Source: VAXT01 sp963850415
GTDB lineage: Bacteria > Actinomycetota > Thermoleophilia > Gaiellales > Gaiellaceae
NCBI GenBank assembly: GCA_963850415.1
Contig: CAWKLE010000003.1
Location: forward strand, 1,240,001 to 1,304,000
Direction: 5' to 3'
DNA length: 64,000 nt
Each line of letters begins with the position of its first letter. Within the stretch, counting starts at the first letter, position 1. Positions 16,592 to 24,466 of the stretch are shown here, one piece after another. Below the pieces are notes generated by a model that was not told where the DNA came from, searched no databases, and saw only the letters and a list, made by a program, of their open reading frames with translations. The translations under genes were made by a program, and so were the position numbers.

Positions 16592-17779
16592 GTGTTCCAC
16601 GATCGCGCGCGTCTCCGGGTGAAGGCCGGGCGCGGCGGTGACGGTGCGCTCAGCTTCCGGCGGGAGAAGTACGTTCCCAAGGGCGGTCCGGACGGCGGCG
16701 ACGGCGGCCCGGGCGGAAGCGTCACGGCGATCGCCGACGCGGATCTCCGGGACCTGTCGGGCCTGCAGCGGCGGCGCTGGATCGAGGCCAAGCGCGGCGG
16801 GGCCGGCGGCGGCTCCGGCAAGCACGGCGCCTCGGGAGAGAGCGTCGAGCTAGGCGTGCCCGCGGGGACGCAGGTCTTCGAGAACGACCAGCTCGTGGCC
16901 GACCTCGCGAGCCCGGGTGCGCGCGTGCTGCTCGCTCGGGGCGGGGCGGGGGGCAGAGGCAACCGCCGCTTCGCGACTCCGACGCGTCAGGCGCCGCGGT
17001 TCGCGGAGGTCGGGCTCCCGGGCGAGGACCGCGACCTCGAGCTGCGGCTGAAGCTGCTCGCGGACGCGGCGCTCGTCGGCCTCCCGAACGCGGGCAAGTC
17101 GTCGCTGCTCCGGCGGATCTCGAACGCGAAGCCGAAGGTCGCGGAGTACCCGTTCACGACGATCGCTCCCGTACTGGGCACCGTCGACGCGCCCGACGGC
17201 CGGCAGCTGACCGTCGCCGACGTCCCGGGACTGATCGAGGGCGCGAGCGAGGGGGCGGGGCTTGGACACGAGTTTCTCGCGCACCTGGAGCGAGCGCGGA
17301 TGCTCGTGCACGTGATCGACGCCGCCGACGGAGAGCCTGCGGAACGTTGGCACACGATCGACCGCGAGCTGGCGGCGTACGGGGCCGGACTGGACGCGCT
17401 CCCGCAGGTCGTCGTCCTGAACAAGATCGACCTGCTGTCCGAGTCGCCCGAGCTGGATGTCGCAGACGAACGGATCATCGCCGTCTATCCGGTCTCGGCC
17501 GCGACGGGCCGGTGCATCGACGACTTCAGCCGGGGCCTCTTCCAGCACGTGCCCGAGCCCGAGGCCGCGCCCGAAGCCAAGCCCGAGGGGCTCGCCGACT
17601 TCCTCGTCTATCGTCCGAGCCCGCGTGGCCGTCGATTCCGCATCTTCCGCACCGACACGGGCTTCAGGGTGATGGGCCGCCCGCCTGGAGATCAGGAGCT
17701 GGCCGAGGCCCTTCGCGAAGCAGGGGCGAAGGAGGGCGACGAGGTCGCGGTCGGCGACGAGCTTGTCGAGTTCTCGTGA
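16592..17779 (+). CDS. obgE: GTPase ObgE/CgtA
   Basis: A 395-residue GTPase with three domains: the Gly-rich Obg fold at 1-158 (VKAGRGGDGALSFRREKYVP), the G domain at about 160-325 with P-loop GLPNAGKSS, switch TTIAP, DVPGLIEGA and NKID, and a C-terminal OCT/TGS-type domain (RRFRIFRTDTGFRVMG). It acts in ribosome large-subunit assembly and stress control. GTG 16592 is the start. The stop overlaps the GTG of nadD in GTGA. Confidence 0.96.
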   Translation: MFHDRARLRVKAGRGGDGALSFRREKYVPKGGPDGGDGGPGGSVTAIADADLRDLSGLQRRRWIEAKRGGAGGGSGKHGASGESVELGVPAGTQVFENDQLVADLASPGARVLLARGGAGGRGNRRFATPTRQAPRFAEVGLPGEDRDLELRLKLLADAALVGLPNAGKSSLLRRISNAKPKVAEYPFTTIAPVLGTVDAPDGRQLTVADVPGLIEGASEGAGLGHEFLAHLERARMLVHVIDAADGEPAERWHTIDRELAAYGAGLDALPQVVVLNKIDLLSESPELDVADERIIAVYPVSAATGRCIDDFSRGLFQHVPEPEAAPEAKPEGLADFLVYRPSPRGRRFRIFRTDTGFRVMGRPPGDQELAEALREAGAKEGDEVAVGDELVEFS

Positions 17780-18312
17780 TCGGCCTCCTCGGCGGCACGT
17801 TCGACCCGCCGCACAACGGTCATGTCGAGCTGGCCCAGGCCGCGCTCAAGGCGGTGCCTCTCGACCGGCTCGTGGTGCTCGTCGCCGAGCAGCCAGGGCA
17901 TCGGACCGTCGTCGCCGACGCAGAGACGCGTCTGAGGCTCGCCAAGGCCGCGTTTCCCGACGCGGAGGTCCAGCTCGACCCGAACCCGTTCACCGTCGAT
18001 TCCGTGCGCGACGGTCGCTTCGGAGACGCAGCCTTCGTGGTCGGAGCGGATCAAGGAGCCCTGTTCGAGAAGTGGAAGGAGCCGAAGGAGATCCTGGAGC
18101 ACGTCAAGCTTGCGATCGGGACGCGCTTCGGCTTTCCGGACCAGGACCTCGGGCGCTACGGCGACCGCGTGATTCCGTTCCAGCTCGCGTCGCCGCCGAT
18201 CTCGTCCAGCGACATTCGTGCGCGCATAGCGAGAGGCGAGCCGATCGACGACCTCGTCCCCGCGGCCGTCGCGAGCTTGATCGAGCAGGAAGGTCTCTAC
18301 CGCGCGAGCTAG
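17776..18312 (+). CDS. nadD: Nicotinate-nucleotide adenylyltransferase
   Basis: A 178-residue NadD that forms deamido-NAD from nicotinate mononucleotide and ATP. The nucleotidyltransferase motif GGTFDPPHNGH is at residues 5-15 and SSSDIRARI, the ISSTxIR equivalent, is near 150. It starts at GTG 17776, overlapping the obgE stop. It is convergent with rsfS, with the two stop codons overlapping. Confidence 0.95.
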   Translation: MIGLLGGTFDPPHNGHVELAQAALKAVPLDRLVVLVAEQPGHRTVVADAETRLRLAKAAFPDAEVQLDPNPFTVDSVRDGRFGDAAFVVGADQGALFEKWKEPKEILEHVKLAIGTRFGFPDQDLGRYGDRVIPFQLASPPISSSDIRARIARGEPIDDLVPAAVASLIEQEGLYRAS

Positions 18313-18665
18313 CCGGCGGTGGCGTGCTCGACGGACGGCACGTCGTCCCAGAGCTCTTCGAGCCCGTAGTAGTCGCGCGTCTCCGGCGTGAAGACGTGGA
18401 GGACGACGTCGAGGTAGTCGGCGACGATCCAGTCGCCCTCGCGCTCGCCGTCCACGGTGCGCGGGAGGATCCGCTCGTCACCGTGCTTCAGCCCGTGCCG
18501 GACCTCGTCGACGATCGCCCTCGTCTGCCGCGAGTTCTGGCCGGAGCAGACGACGAAGTAGTCGGTGTACGCGCACACCGGCCGCATGTCGAGGATGACG
18601 ATGTCCTGCGCCAGCTTCTCCTCGGCGAGGCCGGCGATTCGGCGTGCTTGTTCGAGTGAAGTCAG
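18309..18665 (-). CDS. rsfS: Ribosome silencing factor RsfS, probable CTG start
   Basis: RsfS binds L14 and blocks subunit joining in starvation. The protein shows the DUF143 core: YTDYFVVCSG, RAIVDEV and DWIVADYLDVVLHVF. An ATG at 18587 would begin inside the domain. The conserved N-terminal helix (TSLEQARRIAGLAEEK) is encoded upstream in frame, and its first codon by family alignment is CTG at 18665-18663, with AAGGA about 11 bases before it. Reading further upstream to an in-frame TGA, I see no ATG, GTG or TTG. Length with CTG is 118 residues, normal for the family. It sits opposite nadD, its usual neighbour. Confidence 0.85.
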   Translation of the reverse strand: MTSLEQARRIAGLAEEKLAQDIVILDMRPVCAYTDYFVVCSGQNSRQTRAIVDEVRHGLKHGDERILPRTVDGEREGDWIVADYLDVVLHVFTPETRDYYGLEELWDDVPSVEHATAG

Positions 18666-18755
18666 GGTCTCGTTTGTCCTTCGTTCGTCCGCCCAGAGTG
18701 TAGCCAGCGTCGTGCGTGTCCCAAACGGACACGGCCCAGCCGATGCGACATCTAG

Positions 18756-18773
18756 GTTGTCTCAGATGACAAC
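18756..18773. promoter_or_regulatory. GTTGTC-N6-GACAAC palindrome over the start of the PD-(D/E)XK gene
   Basis: GTTGTC (18756-18761) and GACAAC (18768-18773) flank TCAGAT; the ATG of the downstream gene (18766-18768) lies inside. The same arms with the same six-base spacing recur at 25165-25182. Confidence 0.4.
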
Positions 18774-19278
18774 GGATCAGAAAGGAGCCATCGCGGAGCT
18801 CGCAATCCAGCTCGCGGCGACGAAGCTCGGGATCGAGGTCTACAGGCCGGTTGCCGAAGGCGGGAGATACGACATGATCTTCGATCTCGCGGATCGCCTC
18901 GTACGTGTTCAATGCAAGTGGGCGACGCGCAAAGGAGAGGTTGTCGTCGTCATGTGTCAGAGCGGGCGCCGATCTGCAGACGGCTTTGTCCGGCGTCCCT
19001 ATACAGCTGCGGAGATCGACGCGATCGCTGCTTACAATCTCGAGCTCGATCGGTGCTTTCTGATTCCGATCGCCCGTGTTGAGGGCCGACCCTCGATTGC
19101 GCTTCGTTTGAGCCCGTGCCTGAACAACCAAAGAAGGCGGATCAATTGGGCTGACGACTTCGACCTCGCGGCTACACTGAGCCCGCAACCAGGGGCCGTA
19201 GCTCAGCTGGGAGAGCGCTGCCATGGCATGGCAGAGGTCAGGGGTTCGATCCCCCTCGGCTCCATTCAGCCTCAGTAA
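18766..19278 (+). CDS. PD-(D/E)XK endonuclease-like protein (group I intron-associated type)
   Basis: The frame opens at ATG 18766 with KGAIAELAIQLAATKLGIEVYRP and contains the nuclease core GGRYDMIFDLADRLVRVQCKWA: E in AEL, D in YDMIF, and QCK as the xK element. This matches the group I intron-associated PD-(D/E)XK family. The first 142 or so residues look native. After ATLSPQPG the frame runs through the whole tRNA-Ala gene at 19192-19264 and stops at 19276-19278, so the last 30 residues are the sense strand of the tRNA. The original C-terminus may have been lost when this gene came to rest beside the tRNA. Target and activity are unknown. Confidence 0.7.
   Translation: MTTDQKGAIAELAIQLAATKLGIEVYRPVAEGGRYDMIFDLADRLVRVQCKWATRKGEVVVVMCQSGRRSADGFVRRPYTAAEIDAIAAYNLELDRCFLIPIARVEGRPSIALRLSPCLNNQRRRINWADDFDLAATLSPQPGAVAQLGERCHGMAEVRGSIPLGSIQPQ
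19192..19264 (+). tRNA. tRNA-Ala (anticodon GGC)
   Basis: A 73-base cloverleaf: acceptor GGGGCCG with CGGCTCC, D arm GCTC...GAGC, anticodon stem CTGCC/GGCAG around ATGGCAT (anticodon GGC), T loop GGTTCGATCCCC, discriminator A. CCA is not encoded. A TACACT hexamer at 19173-19178 could be its -10 box. It overlaps the 3' end of the PD-(D/E)XK frame. Confidence 0.95.
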
Positions 19279-19285
19279 AGCGCCG

Positions 19286-20101
19286 CTAGACGATCTCGAT
19301 GCCGTCGAGTGCCGGGTCGGTGGGCGGGAACTGCGGATCGAGGCGCTCCAGGGTCTCGGCGAGGATCTCTGCGACGGCGAGGTTCCGGACCCAGTTGTGG
19401 TCGGCCGGCACGACGTGCCAGGGAGCCCAGTCGCTGGACGTCTCGCGGATCACGTCCTCATAGGCCTTCATGAACTGGTCCCAGAGGTTCCTGTCGTCGA
19501 GGTCGCCGAGCCGGAACTTCCACCGCTTCTCGGGGTCGTCGATGCGTTCCTGAAGCCGCTTGCGCTGCTCGTCCCGCGAGACGTGCAGGAAGACCTTGAC
19601 GATCGCAGTCCCCTCGTCGACGAGCATGCGCTCCCAGCTGAGGATGTGCTCGTACCGCCGGCGCCAGACCTTGGCAGGGGCAAGCTTCCGGACGCGGACG
19701 GCGACCACGTCCTCGTAGTGCGAGCGGTTGAAGATCCCGAGCTCACCTCGCGCCGGACACAACGCGTGGACCCGCCAGAGGTAGTCGTGGGCGAGCTCGA
19801 TCGCAGCGGGTGCCTTGAACGACACGATCCGGCAGCCCTGCGGGTTGACGCCCGTGAGCACGCTCTTGATCGTCCCGTCCTTGCCGGACGCGTCCAGGCC
19901 CTGGAGCACGAGCAGCACCGCGCGAGTGCCTTCGGCCGCGAGCCGGGCGTGCTGCAGTCCGAGGGACTCGACCCGGTCCGCGAGGCGGTCGAGCCCTTTC
20001 TTCTTGTCGAGGCCGCGCGGACGGGTGTCCGGTTTCCGCTGATCCAGCCCCGGGGAGGATCCGGGCGCGACGCGCAGCTCGCGGACGAACTTCGTCTTCA
20101 C
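19286..20101 (-). CDS. ppk2: Polyphosphate kinase 2 family protein
   Basis: A 271-residue PPK2 domain protein that transfers phosphate between polyphosphate and nucleotides. Motifs are Walker A GLDASGKDG near residue 68, the FNRSHYEDVV block near 123 and the lid-region RRRYEHILSWERMLVDEGT. It is a single-domain form, of the type usually acting on AMP or ADP; the exact class cannot be told by eye. It is convergent with the tRNA-Ala gene. Confidence 0.92.
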   Translation of the reverse strand: MKTKFVRELRVAPGSSPGLDQRKPDTRPRGLDKKKGLDRLADRVESLGLQHARLAAEGTRAVLLVLQGLDASGKDGTIKSVLTGVNPQGCRIVSFKAPAAIELAHDYLWRVHALCPARGELGIFNRSHYEDVVAVRVRKLAPAKVWRRRYEHILSWERMLVDEGTAIVKVFLHVSRDEQRKRLQERIDDPEKRWKFRLGDLDDRNLWDQFMKAYEDVIRETSSDWAPWHVVPADHNWVRNLAVAEILAETLERLDPQFPPTDPALDGIEIV

Positions 20102-20119
20102 TCGGGCATTCTCCCCGCT

Positions 20120-20884
20120 CTAGGCATCGGTGAGGTCGTCCAGCAGCCGATCGGGCGCAGCGGACCGGTCGCGGTGAGCATCCCAGCGGCCGAATAGCTC
20201 CGCCGCACCGCTCCCCATCCCGTCCGGAAGCCCGAGCGCCCGGCACGTCTCCGCGACCTCCTCCATCTCCGGCGCCCACCGCCACGCCTTGCGCGCCGAG
20301 CGGACGAAGCGGTCACCGTCGACGCCTTCTGCGGCGAGCGCTTCCTGCACGCCGTACGCGCGCGCGATCGCGTGCGCCTGCGCGACCAGCGCTGTTCCGA
20401 TCTTGTTCCAGCCGCCGAAAGCCATCTTGAGCGCCGAGGCCGATCCCACGCCGCCCTCGAGCGGGATCGGCTTCACCTCCCCGCTGGGGAACAGCTCGGC
20501 GACCACGGCGACGTCCGACGGAGCACCTGACAGATAGAGGTTGACGTCCTCGCGAGAGATGACCGCTCCGTCGACACAACGCAGATACTCCGCGATGCGC
20601 TTGACGCGCTCGGGCGCGATCGCGTTCCCCTCGACGTAGATCCCGTCGAACCCCTCCGCGGCAACCTCTCCGGCCACGTCCTCGGCGATCGCGGGCGGAC
20701 AGAGGCTGATCACGAGCTCGCTTCCCGCGACGAGCTCACGCACGGTTCCGACGTCGCGAAAGGCCTCGGCGCGCCTCCGCGTGGCCTCGCTTCGCCCCTC
20801 GCTAGCCCAGAGCACCTCGCCGGCGACCGCCGATCCGACGAGCGCTCCCATCTCGCCCGGAAAGAGAAGTCCCACGCGAGTCAC
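20120..20884 (-). CDS. NAD(P)-binding 6-phosphogluconate dehydrogenase-like protein (DUF1932)
   Basis: A 254-residue protein from GTG 20884 with an N-terminal Rossmann fold (VTRVGLLFPGEMGALVG, a degenerate GxGxxG) and a C-terminal helical DUF1932 domain (LEGGVGSASALKMAFGGWNKIG). It resembles beta-hydroxyacid dehydrogenase relatives whose substrates are unknown. The GEMGALVG loop replaces the usual GLGxMG. The 915-base open frame upstream to 21034 is antisense to the next gene. It lies 18 bases upstream of ppk2 on the same strand. Confidence 0.8.
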   Translation of the reverse strand: MTRVGLLFPGEMGALVGSAVAGEVLWASEGRSEATRRRAEAFRDVGTVRELVAGSELVISLCPPAIAEDVAGEVAAEGFDGIYVEGNAIAPERVKRIAEYLRCVDGAVISREDVNLYLSGAPSDVAVVAELFPSGEVKPIPLEGGVGSASALKMAFGGWNKIGTALVAQAHAIARAYGVQEALAAEGVDGDRFVRSARKAWRWAPEMEEVAETCRALGLPDGMGSGAAELFGRWDAHRDRSAAPDRLLDDLTDA

Positions 20885-21013
20885 GGAGCCATCTTCGCGG
20901 ACCCAGGCCGCTCCTATAGCCCGAAGTCGGCAACCCCCCAACCGAGGGATGGGAAAAGGGTGCCGGAGACGCGATGAGGAACTCGAGCCGCCAAGCGAGC
21001 TCACACCGAACCG

Positions 21014-23887
21014 ATGCGCGCCGACCGCCGCCATTTCGTCGTCCTCCTCACCGCCCTCGTCGCGGGAGTGCTCATGCTCGCCGGGCCGGCGATGGGCGCG
21101 TTGACCGCACCCGTTCCGCTCGATCCAGGCAATGGCGCCTCGTTCGAAGCGATTCCTCCGTTCGCGTGGAGCCCGGTCCCAGGCGCCGACCAGTACCAGT
21201 TCCAGGTCGCCGCCGACCAGAACTTCAACTCGCCGGTGCTCGGCCAGGGCGAAGGCAACTTCGTCACGAAGAACACCCGCGCGACGCTGAAGAAGACGCT
21301 CCCCAACGGGCGTTACTGGTGGCGCGTCCGCGCGACGACCAAGAAGGGCGAAGCGTCCCCGTGGTCGACGCCGCGCTCGTTCATCAAGTCGTGGACGTCG
21401 ATCCCGAGCTCGCAGACGCCCGGTCCCGGCTATCCCTTCACGTTCCCGTCGACGCCGATGAGCCTCGGCTGGTCACCGGTCCAGTACGCCGCCAGCTACA
21501 TGTTCTCCCTGGCCAGCGATCCCGCGCTCGCCAACATCGTCGTCAACAACGGCCAGCCGGTCCAGACCTGGGCGACGAACTACGTGCCCGTCTTCAACCT
21601 GCTTCCGTCCGGCACGTACTACTGGAACGTCGTTCCCGTCGACTCCGAGGGCAACAAGGGAACGCCCTCGCCGGTCTCCTCGTTCACGTGGTCCTGGCCT
21701 TCGACCACGACCCTGCAGGTGAACGATCTGATGTCCGCCGACGAGATGTTCGACCCGCAGTTCTCCTGGGAGCCGGTCCCGGGCGCGACGAAGTACGAAG
21801 TCGAGGTCAACTCGTCGGTCGATTTCGCGCCGGGCTCGAAGGTCTGCTGCGCGCAGCTGACGACTTCGACCTCGCTGGCGCCGAACGTCGTGTTCCGCGA
21901 CAACACGTACTACTGGCGCGTCCGTGCGCTCGACGCGGCCGGCAACGCGGGAGTCTGGAACCGCGGGCCTGACTTCGTGAAGACGTTCGACAAGGTGCCG
22001 CCTGTGCCGTCGCCGAGCATCAAGAACATGCACATGCGCGACAACCTCAACGATCCCGGCACCGACGTCGACGCAGGCACGGCCGGCTACCAGACGCAGG
22101 TACCGATCGTGAAGTGGGACTCGGTCCCCGGTGCTTCCGCCTACCTCATCGATGTCGCACCGAACAACGCGGGAGTCTGCGCCTGGGGAACCGGCTGGCG
22201 CGTGTCGACGGCGATCCCGTCGTGGTCGCCGCTCGGCAGCGGCTGGAACAACATCAAGCCGTACCCGGATGCGATGCCCGTTTCCTACGACGGCACGCCC
22301 CTCCAGCTCAACCAGCACTATTGCGTCCGCGTGCGCGCCCGGGGCGAGCGTGACACCGGCAACCAGGACGTCTACGGCGACTTCACGTACCTCGACGATG
22401 GGACCGGCTCGGCGTTCCAGTGGGTCGGCTATCCAACCGGCGGAGCCTGCACGCCGAGCTGCAATCCGGGGTACCTGGGCGCCGACGACTACGTTCTTCC
22501 GGCCCGCGGCACGCTCACGCGCCTGACGCCGCTGATCACGTGGAAGCCGATCGCCGGGAAACAGAGCTACTTCGTGATCGTCAGCAAGGATCCGAACTTC
22601 TCGAACCTCGCGGACTACGCGTTCACCCAGGTTCCCGCCTACTCTCCGCGCAGCCAGATCAGGCCGACGACCTACTCGGACGAGACGACCCTCTACTACT
22701 GGGCCGTCCTGCCCGCGACGGGCCTCAACGGGAGCGGCGCGGTCGGCGATCCACTGTCGGCAGCCGCCTCGAACTTCCAGAAGCAGTCGCTGCCGCCGAC
22801 ACAGATGAGCCCTGACGACGGCGCGCTGCTGACCACCCAACCGGTCTTCAAGTGGGCGTCCGTCGAGGGAGCGCGCCGTTACCGCTTCCAGGTGGCGCAG
22901 GAGCCAACGTTCGCGAACCCGATCGAGGACGTGCTCACGCCGTCCACGTCCTACACGCCGCTCACGACGTATCCGGCCGACACGACGCTCTACTGGCGTG
23001 TCCGCGCCGATGACGAGAACCTGATCGGGCTCACCTGGTCGAGCGTCCGCACGTTCCAGCGGAAGCTGCCCGCGCCGACGACCGACCCCGGAAACCCGAC
23101 GATCGGCGACTTCACGCCGGCGTGGCTCTGGTCGAACGTGACCGGCGCGTCCGGCTACACGTTCGCGATCGACGGCCCGGACGGCAGCCACAACGAATAC
23201 AACGGGCTCCGGATGCGCGCAGCTGCGTTCATCTACCTCTTCGGGCCGGGCATCTGGCGGTGGCGCGTCCGCGCGGAGTTCCCGAAGCTGCCGACGGGCG
23301 TCGTCACCGGCCCGTGGACGCCGTACGTGCCGTTCACGCGGACCCTGAGCGAGCCGAGCGGCGCGCGGACGAGTGTCTCCGGAAACCACGTCCTCCTCTC
23401 CTGGAACTGGAAACTCGGCGCGACCAACTACCGGGTCCAGATCTCCCAGACGCCCGACTTCTCGTCGACGCTCGAGGACGTGATCACCGACAACACGAGC
23501 TACGCGCCGCTGCTCACGCACCCGTTCTACGCCAACGGCGGGACGTTCTACTGGCGCGTCGCCGCCCGCGACAAGAACTTCAACGTCGGCGACTTCAGCC
23601 AGGCGCAGCGGATCGACATCGCGCAGCGGCTCAAGGTCGCGGTCAACCGCTCCGCGATGCGCAAGCGGTGGACGAAGGTCACCGTCACGGTCTCGGATCC
23701 GCTGAACCACGCGGTCTCAGGGGCGACGGTGAAGGTCACCGGCGCGGGCATCCGCGCGAAGAAGGGCACCACGAAGAAGACGGGCAAGATCACCTTCCGG
23801 CTCAAGCCGCGGAAGAAGGGTCGCCTGACCTACACCGCCACGAAGCCTGGGTACGCGGCCGGCGGCCTCTCCCAGCGCGTCTCGTAG
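21014..23887 (+). CDS. Large secreted protein with eight Fn3-like repeats
   Basis: A 957-residue protein with a signal peptide (residues 1-29, LLTALVAGVLMLAGPAMGA). It then has eight repeats of about 100 residues. Each starts with a W-centred strand followed by G-A-x-x-Y (FAWSPVPGADQYQFQV, FSWEPVPGATKYEVEV, FKWASVEGARRYRFQV) and ends with a YYWRVRA-type strand. This is the fibronectin type III-like pattern of extracellular sugar- or wall-associated proteins. The C-terminal 85 residues form a different Lys-rich beta domain (VTVTVSDPLNHAVSGATVKV). There is no LPxTG motif or C-terminal helix, so it is secreted rather than anchored. No catalytic domain was recognised. Confidence 0.8.
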   Translation: MRADRRHFVVLLTALVAGVLMLAGPAMGALTAPVPLDPGNGASFEAIPPFAWSPVPGADQYQFQVAADQNFNSPVLGQGEGNFVTKNTRATLKKTLPNGRYWWRVRATTKKGEASPWSTPRSFIKSWTSIPSSQTPGPGYPFTFPSTPMSLGWSPVQYAASYMFSLASDPALANIVVNNGQPVQTWATNYVPVFNLLPSGTYYWNVVPVDSEGNKGTPSPVSSFTWSWPSTTTLQVNDLMSADEMFDPQFSWEPVPGATKYEVEVNSSVDFAPGSKVCCAQLTTSTSLAPNVVFRDNTYYWRVRALDAAGNAGVWNRGPDFVKTFDKVPPVPSPSIKNMHMRDNLNDPGTDVDAGTAGYQTQVPIVKWDSVPGASAYLIDVAPNNAGVCAWGTGWRVSTAIPSWSPLGSGWNNIKPYPDAMPVSYDGTPLQLNQHYCVRVRARGERDTGNQDVYGDFTYLDDGTGSAFQWVGYPTGGACTPSCNPGYLGADDYVLPARGTLTRLTPLITWKPIAGKQSYFVIVSKDPNFSNLADYAFTQVPAYSPRSQIRPTTYSDETTLYYWAVLPATGLNGSGAVGDPLSAAASNFQKQSLPPTQMSPDDGALLTTQPVFKWASVEGARRYRFQVAQEPTFANPIEDVLTPSTSYTPLTTYPADTTLYWRVRADDENLIGLTWSSVRTFQRKLPAPTTDPGNPTIGDFTPAWLWSNVTGASGYTFAIDGPDGSHNEYNGLRMRAAAFIYLFGPGIWRWRVRAEFPKLPTGVVTGPWTPYVPFTRTLSEPSGARTSVSGNHVLLSWNWKLGATNYRVQISQTPDFSSTLEDVITDNTSYAPLLTHPFYANGGTFYWRVAARDKNFNVGDFSQAQRIDIAQRLKVAVNRSAMRKRWTKVTVTVSDPLNHAVSGATVKVTGAGIRAKKGTTKKTGKITFRLKPRKKGRLTYTATKPGYAAGGLSQRVS

Positions 23888-23894
23888 TCACCCG

Positions 23895-23900
23895 TACAAT
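23895..23900 (+). promoter_or_regulatory. Leaderless -10 box of the nitrile hydratase-type operon
   Basis: TACAAT ends six bases before the ATG at 23907, and there is no Shine-Dalgarno sequence. The same TACA(A/C)T-N6-start arrangement occurs at 27186, 38884 and 40027. Confidence 0.55.
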
Positions 23901-23906
23901 CGAGCC

Positions 23907-24191
23907 ATGGAGCGGGCGGTGCACGACCGCGGCGCCTGGCCGGCGGACACGCCGATCGATCGCAGCGAGCACGAGCTCGCGGACTGGGAGCTGCTCACGG
24001 ACGCAGTCGTCGGCGCGCTCGGCAACGAGGGCCTGATGAACGTCGACGAGATGCGGCGCGGGATCGAGAGCATGCCGCCGGACGACTACGAGCAGGCGTC
24101 GTACTACGAGCGCTGGCTGTTCGCGGCGGAGACGATCCTCGTCGAGAAGGGCGTGCTGGCGCCCGGCGAGCTCGATGCGAGGCTCGGATGA
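23907..24191 (+). CDS. Nitrile hydratase/thiocyanate hydrolase, beta N-terminal-type subunit
   Basis: A 94-residue protein matching the helical N-terminal domain of nitrile hydratase beta: WELLTDAVVGALGNEGLMNVDEMRRGIESMPPDDYEQASYYERWLFAAETILVEKG. In ordinary nitrile hydratases this is fused to the SH3-like C-terminal domain; here that domain is a separate gene overlapping by ATGA. Split beta chains occur in thiocyanate hydrolase (ScnB/ScnA) and in toyocamycin nitrile hydratase. The leaderless ATG sits six bases after TACAAT. Confidence 0.85.
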   Translation: MERAVHDRGAWPADTPIDRSEHELADWELLTDAVVGALGNEGLMNVDEMRRGIESMPPDDYEQASYYERWLFAAETILVEKGVLAPGELDARLG

Positions 24192-24466
24192 CGTTCCGGG
24201 CCGGAGACCGGGTGCGCGTCGCGGCGCGACCGCACGAGGGGCACCATCGGACGCCCGCCTACGTCAAGGGCAAGCGCGGCCGTGTCGAGCGCGTGTTCGG
24301 CAGCTTCACGAACCCGGAGACGCGTGCGTACGGCGCCGACGGGCTTCCGGAGCGGGTCCTCTACCAGGTCTGCTTCGCGCAGGGCGAGCTCTGGCCGTCT
24401 GCGCGCCGACGGGCCGGCGATACGACCTGCGTCGACATCTTCGAGCACTGGCTGGAGGCGGAATGA
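24188..24466 (+). CDS. Nitrile hydratase/thiocyanate hydrolase, beta C-terminal-type subunit
   Basis: A 92-residue SH3-like domain protein: FRAGDRVRVAARPHEGHHRTPAYVKGKRGRV near the start, RVLYQVCFAQGELW in the middle and DTTCVDIFEHWLE at the end, all typical of the nitrile hydratase beta C-terminus (ScnA-like). It joins the preceding and following genes through ATGA overlaps at both ends, so the three subunits are translated in a fixed order. Confidence 0.87.
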   Translation: MTFRAGDRVRVAARPHEGHHRTPAYVKGKRGRVERVFGSFTNPETRAYGADGLPERVLYQVCFAQGELWPSARRRAGDTTCVDIFEHWLEAE

